7,829 nucleotides of DNA from Lachnospiraceae bacterium UBA4316. Its GTDB lineage: Bacteria > Bacillota > Clostridia > Lachnospirales > Lachnospiraceae. The notes under the pieces were generated by a model that searched no databases, was not told the DNA's origin, and saw only the letters and a list, made by a program, of their open reading frames with translations. The stretch is taken from NCBI GenBank assembly GCA_002394535.1, contig DGUG01000075.1, positions 1-7,829 of the forward strand. Reading direction: 5' to 3'. Of this stretch, positions 4,849 through 7,829 are shown in pieces; the first letter of the stretch is position 1, and each line of letters opens with the position of its first letter. The translations under genes were made by a program, and so were the position numbers.

Positions 4849-5793
4849 ATGAAAAGATTTATGGCACTTACCCTCACATTGATCATGACAGCCCTTATGG
4901 CTTCCGGTTGTGCAGGGGAGAAAAAGGCAGCAGTACGCGTAGGTTCCCTGTCCGGTCCCACCACGATCGGTATCGCAAATATGATGAACGATAATAAAGA
5001 CAGCTACGAATTTACAATGGCAACACAGCCCGACGAGATAGCAAGCAAGATCGGTGCAGGAGATCTGGATATCGCTCTGATCCCGGCGAACCTTGCAGCA
5101 AGTCTCTACAACAAAACAAACGGCGGGATCCGCATTATCGATATCAACACTCTGGGTGTCTTATACTGCGTAACAGGAGATACATCGATCACGGGTATCA
5201 ATGATCTGTCAGGCAAGACCGTCATCACAACAGGTCAGGGCGCAACTCCTGAGTATGCGGTCAACTACCTGCTCGACCAGTATAACGTTGAGAATGTTAC
5301 TCTGGACTTCAAGGCAGACGGTCAGGAAGTGATCGCTGCGCTGTCACAGGATAAGGATCAGATCGCTATCCTTCCCCAGCCTGCGGCAACAGCTGCCACA
5401 GTGCAGATCGAAGGTGTAAATACCGCGTTCTCACTTAATGATACATGGTCAGACCTTAACAACGGTTCGATGTTTATTACAGGTGTGACCGTAGCACGCA
5501 AGGAATTCATCGAACAGAATAAGGAAGCCGTTGACCGTTTTATAGAAGACCACAAGATAAGTGCTGACAAAGCATCGTCAGATCTTGACACGACTGCTGC
5601 AAAAACAGTAGAACTCGGCATAATCGCCAAAGAACCGGTTGCGAAGAAGGCTATCCCCCTCTGCAACATCGTATGCATGAGCGGAAACGGTATAAAAGCT
5701 CCTCTCGAGGGCTACCTTACCACACTCTTCAATGCCAACCCCAAGTCAATAGGCGGTGCTATGCCCGGCGAAGACTTCTATTATGAAGGCTGA
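4849..5793 (+). CDS. ABC transporter substrate-binding lipoprotein (SsuA/ThiY/NMT1-like)
   Basis: The 314-residue product is a lipid-anchored extracytoplasmic binding protein that would deliver a small solute to the permease encoded next to it. Residues 1-20 are a lipoprotein signal peptide with lipobox ASGC and the lipidated Cys at 21. The mature part follows the periplasmic-binding type II pattern: a first strand with RVGSLSGPTTIGIANMM, then 'DEIASKIGAGDLDIALIPANLAA', 'GVLY', 'LSGKTVITTGQGATPEYAVNYLL' and the second-lobe 'QIAILPQPAATA'. It ends in 'NPKSIGG...DFYYEG', a tail I recall from a clostridial branch of these proteins. The family includes binders of sulfonates, nitrate and thiamin precursors, and the ligand cannot be read from sequence. 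The ribosome binding site is AAAGAGG, 10 nt upstream. It is the first gene of a transporter-redox operon. Confidence 0.88.
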   Translation: MKRFMALTLTLIMTALMASGCAGEKKAAVRVGSLSGPTTIGIANMMNDNKDSYEFTMATQPDEIASKIGAGDLDIALIPANLAASLYNKTNGGIRIIDINTLGVLYCVTGDTSITGINDLSGKTVITTGQGATPEYAVNYLLDQYNVENVTLDFKADGQEVIAALSQDKDQIAILPQPAATAATVQIEGVNTAFSLNDTWSDLNNGSMFITGVTVARKEFIEQNKEAVDRFIEDHKISADKASSDLDTTAAKTVELGIIAKEPVAKKAIPLCNIVCMSGNGIKAPLEGYLTTLFNANPKSIGGAMPGEDFYYEG

Positions 5794-6517
5794 CAGATTC
5801 AGGAAGATAATCTTTATCGTTGCCTGGCTTGTAATTTGGCAGGTCATTTCACTGATAGTCAACAATAAGATCCTTCTTGCAGGTCCGTATGAGACCGGGA
5901 AGGCTCTTATTGCGCTTTCGGTGACAGGGAGTTTCTGGATTTCCATTGCACTTACATCACTTCGCATCTTATCCGGTTTTATCGCAGGGTCTGCAATAGG
6001 GATCATTCTTGCGTATATTTCCTGCAGGATAAAGATTTTTGAGGAATTCATCTCCCCTGTTGTATCGGTCATCAAATCAATACCGGTAGCGTCCTTCGTA
6101 ATCCTTCTGCTGATCTGGTTCGGGGCGCCTCTCCTCTCCCTGTTCGTAACGGCTCTTGTCGTATTCCCGATGATGTATATCAATACACTTGAGGGACTTA
6201 GGTCCACCGACACAAAGCTGCTCGAAATGGCCCGTATTTTCAGGATGAGAGACAGCAAGATCGCCCTGTATATCTATCTTCCGTCACTTAAACCCTTTCT
6301 TGCGGGAGCCTTCAAACTCTCCTGCGGGATGGCGTGGAAGAGCGGCATTGCAGCGGAAGTTATTGCCCGTCCCCTGAATTCGGTCGGAAACAATATATAC
6401 CTGTCGAAAGTCTACATCGACACCGCTGACCTTTTCGCGTGGACGGCAATGGCCGTACTGCTGGCTTTTCTCTGTGAGAAGCTGATAGCATTAGCGGCGC
6501 GGAGGGTCTTAAAATGA
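5783..6517 (+). CDS. ABC transporter permease (SsuC/TauC-like)
   Basis: The 244-residue integral membrane protein forms the channel of the importer. Several hydrophobic segments are visible (roughly residues 8-27, 50-80, 90-112, 115-135, 172-190 and 216-236). The cytoplasmic coupling motif of the binding-protein-dependent permease fold is seen at about 148-193 (LEMARIFRMRDSKIALYIYLPSLKPFLAGAFKLS, then GMAWKSGIAAEVI), typical of SsuC/TauC relatives. The start is uncertain: the ATG at 5783 overlaps the preceding gene by 11 bp and gives a conventional charged N-terminus (MKADRFRKI), while a GTG at 5756 is possible but adds non-conserved residues. Neither has a strong ribosome binding site, so translation is probably coupled to the upstream gene. 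The stop overlaps the ATPase start by 4 bp. Confidence 0.88.
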   Translation: MKADRFRKIIFIVAWLVIWQVISLIVNNKILLAGPYETGKALIALSVTGSFWISIALTSLRILSGFIAGSAIGIILAYISCRIKIFEEFISPVVSVIKSIPVASFVILLLIWFGAPLLSLFVTALVVFPMMYINTLEGLRSTDTKLLEMARIFRMRDSKIALYIYLPSLKPFLAGAFKLSCGMAWKSGIAAEVIARPLNSVGNNIYLSKVYIDTADLFAWTAMAVLLAFLCEKLIALAARRVLK

Positions 6518-7074
6518 GGATAGAACTTCGCAACATTAGCAAAAGCTACGGGGATCTCAAGGTCATCGAGAACTTCTCTGCCACCCTCGACAGCGGAAAG
6601 ATATACCAGATCGCAGGTCCTTCCGGCTCGGGGAAAACAACTCTCCTTAACATTATCATGGGTCTTGTTAAACAGGATCAGGGCACGGTCGACCCCCAAA
6701 ACATCAGAATATCAGCTGTTTTTCAGGAGGACCGCCTTATCGAATCCCTGTCTGCTGAAGACAACCTCAAAGCTTGCGGAATAACAGGAAATATACGGGA
6801 GGAACTTGATAAGATCCTCCCCTTGGGAGCTGCCCGTAAGAAAGTCAGCAAATTAAGCGGAGGAATGCGCCGGAGGGTCTGTATTGCAAGAGCAGTTCTT
6901 GCTGAATCGGATTTGTTAATAATGGATGAACCTTTCTCAGGAATTGATGAACAAAATCTTATTAATGTGATACAATATATCATGGCTCATAAGAAGGATA
7001 GGGTTCTGACCATAACTTCGCATGCAAATATTGCTGACATGTTTGGTGAGGATATCTCTGTTCTCAAACTCTGA
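6514..7074 (+). CDS. ABC transporter ATP-binding protein, compact form
   Basis: The nucleotide-binding subunit powers the importer. In order it shows Walker A GPSGSGKTT (35-43), the Q-loop glutamine Q71 in AVFQEDR, the signature LSGGM (114-118), Walker B LLIMDEP (134-140) with catalytic E139, the D-loop SGID (142-145) and the switch histidine H170. All catalytic elements are intact. At 186 residues it is roughly 60 shorter than typical SsuB/TauB proteins: the insert between Walker A and signature is short and the region after the H-loop is only about 16 residues. The ATG overlaps the permease stop (ATGA), with GGAGGG (6501-6506) at 7 nt. No frameshift is apparent, because the following bases carry the ribosome binding site of the next gene. 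Confidence 0.92.
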   Translation: MRIELRNISKSYGDLKVIENFSATLDSGKIYQIAGPSGSGKTTLLNIIMGLVKQDQGTVDPQNIRISAVFQEDRLIESLSAEDNLKACGITGNIREELDKILPLGAARKKVSKLSGGMRRRVCIARAVLAESDLLIMDEPFSGIDEQNLINVIQYIMAHKKDRVLTITSHANIADMFGEDISVLKL

Positions 7075-7103
7075 TCCACAACAACATTTTACAGGAGGCA
7101 AGT

Positions 7104-7589
7104 ATGGCGAAGCTGAATGCTGCTGCTGCAGCAAAGATTGAGGAAATCTGTGCCAGATACACAGATGAGAAGACTCCCCTCATGATGATCCTCAGCGATA
7201 TCCAGAACGAATACGGTTACATTCCGCTTGAAGTTCAGGAGCTGGTTTCTGCGAAGACCGGTATCTCGGTTGCTGAGATCTATGGAGTTGTCACTTTTTA
7301 TTCATTTTTCTCTTTAACGCCGAAGGGAAAGTACGTTATAGGATGCTGTCTTGGTACGGCATGCTATGTTAAGGGGGCTCAGAACGTTATCGATAAGTTC
7401 TCTGAGCTGTTGGGCATCAAACCCGGCGAGACGAGTGCGGACGGTCTGTTTACTCTCGACGCCTTGAGATGCATCGGTGCCTGCGGTATTGCACCTGCAG
7501 TAAGCATCAATGGCAAGGTTTACCCTAAGGTTGAGGTAGGTCAGGTTGCAGGGATCATCGATTCCTACAGAAAGGAGGCTGCTGTATGA
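7104..7589 (+). CDS. NuoE-like [2Fe-2S] thioredoxin-fold subunit (NAD(P)H-dependent oxidoreductase subunit E)
   Basis: The 161-residue homologue of the 24 kDa subunit of complex I carries one [2Fe-2S] cluster and works with a NuoF-like flavoprotein to move electrons between NAD(H) and partner enzymes. A helical N-terminal part (1-70, with LMMILSDIQNEYGYIP and VAEIYGVVTFYSFF) precedes the thioredoxin-like domain. The cluster ligands are seen as C82-x4-C87 and C123-x3-C127, the family spacing. In Clostridia such free-standing pairs usually belong to NADH-dependent, often electron-bifurcating, [FeFe] hydrogenases (HydC) or formate dehydrogenases rather than to a full complex I; the partner gene lies beyond this window. 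The start has AGGAGG (7093-7098) at 5 nt. Only 29 bp separate it from the ABC ATPase, with no terminator, so cotranscription is likely. Confidence 0.92.
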   Translation: MAKLNAAAAAKIEEICARYTDEKTPLMMILSDIQNEYGYIPLEVQELVSAKTGISVAEIYGVVTFYSFFSLTPKGKYVIGCCLGTACYVKGAQNVIDKFSELLGIKPGETSADGLFTLDALRCIGACGIAPAVSINGKVYPKVEVGQVAGIIDSYRKEAAV

Positions 7590-7829
7590 CGAAGATTACA
7601 TCAGTAGCAGATCTCGAGCAGAAGTGCGCATCATGCACAGCGTGCCTCGATGACAAGCTCAAGGGCATGGACGACAAGCGTCACATTGTTCTTTGCGGTG
7701 GTACAGGCTGTCTGTCATCCAATTCCAAGGAGATCATGAAGAAGTTCGAGGAAGTCCTTGAGGCTAAGGGTCTTTCTGACAAGGCAACAGTTAATCAGGT
7801 AGGATGCTTCGGTTTCTGCTCACAGGGAC
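7586..7829 (+). CDS. NuoF/HydB-like NADH-binding subunit, N-terminal part (cut by window end)
   Basis: Only the first 81 residues are present. The ATG at 7586 overlaps the NuoE-like stop by 4 bp and has AAAGGAGG (7571-7578) at 7 nt. Residues about 33-81 begin the N-terminal thioredoxin-like [2Fe-2S] domain found in HydB and related long NuoF proteins: HIVLCGGTGCLSS with C37-x4-C42, then VGCFGFCSQG with C74-x3-C78. The FMN/NADH-binding core and the [4Fe-4S] motif would follow outside the window. The protein starts with an unusual leader carrying C14-x2-C17-x2-C20, which I do not associate with the standard family start. Its role is electron exchange with NAD(H), probably for a downstream [FeFe] hydrogenase; this is inferred from family context. 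Confidence 0.85.
   Translation, partial: MTKITSVADLEQKCASCTACLDDKLKGMDDKRHIVLCGGTGCLSSNSKEIMKKFEEVLEAKGLSDKATVNQVGCFGFCSQG

Noticed and set aside
5358..7134. Minus-strand open frames opposite the transporter operon (5358-5678, 5746-6258, 6360-6542, 6412-6699, 6723-6983, 6937-7134)
   Set aside because: The plus-strand genes have clear family motifs, ribosome binding sites and overlapping stops and starts. The antisense frames have none.

Overview
The window looks like chromosomal DNA from an anaerobic Clostridia-type Firmicute of the Lachnospiraceae/Oscillospiraceae sort. The signs are strong GGAGG-type ribosome binding sites, sigma-A type promoters (TTGACG-17-TATAAT), a Gram-positive lipoprotein-dependent ABC importer, a beta-helix surface protein with a C-terminal region typical of gut and rumen Clostridia, a clostridial-style short peptide gene, and NuoE/NuoF-like subunits of the type that accompany NADH-dependent [FeFe] hydrogenases. 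Taxonomy is inferred from these traits and was not searched.

Layout: the left half is transcribed leftward. gpsA (glycerol-3-phosphate dehydrogenase) occupies about 100-1113 and has its own promoter and a candidate terminator. About 1.05 kb without a convincing gene follows (1114-2162). It is dense in repeats: three 60-61 bp nested palindromes with arms in an exact 22 bp register, a fourth related element with different but still self-complementary arms, a four-arm structure that can fold as a pseudoknot, two tandem 52 bp repeats, and a shared 24 bp tail. Then come rpsU (ribosomal protein S21, 57 aa) with a textbook promoter and terminator, a 40-codon small gene, and a 694-aa secreted beta-helix protein with its own promoter. 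The small gene lies 28 bp behind the beta-helix gene and is probably cotranscribed with it.

The right half is transcribed rightward from a promoter divergent to that of the beta-helix gene. It looks like one operon: lipoprotein substrate-binding protein, permease (11 bp overlap), short ATPase (4 bp overlap), a NuoE-like [2Fe-2S] subunit (29 bp gap), and a NuoF-like subunit (4 bp overlap) cut by the window end. An SsuABC/TauABC-like importer of unknown substrate therefore appears to be expressed with electron-transfer subunits that probably pass electrons between NAD(H), ferredoxin and a downstream hydrogenase or related enzyme.

The least ordinary part is the palindromic repeat array in the gpsA-rpsU gap. 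The transporter-redox operon and the small peptide gene behind the beta-helix protein come next.
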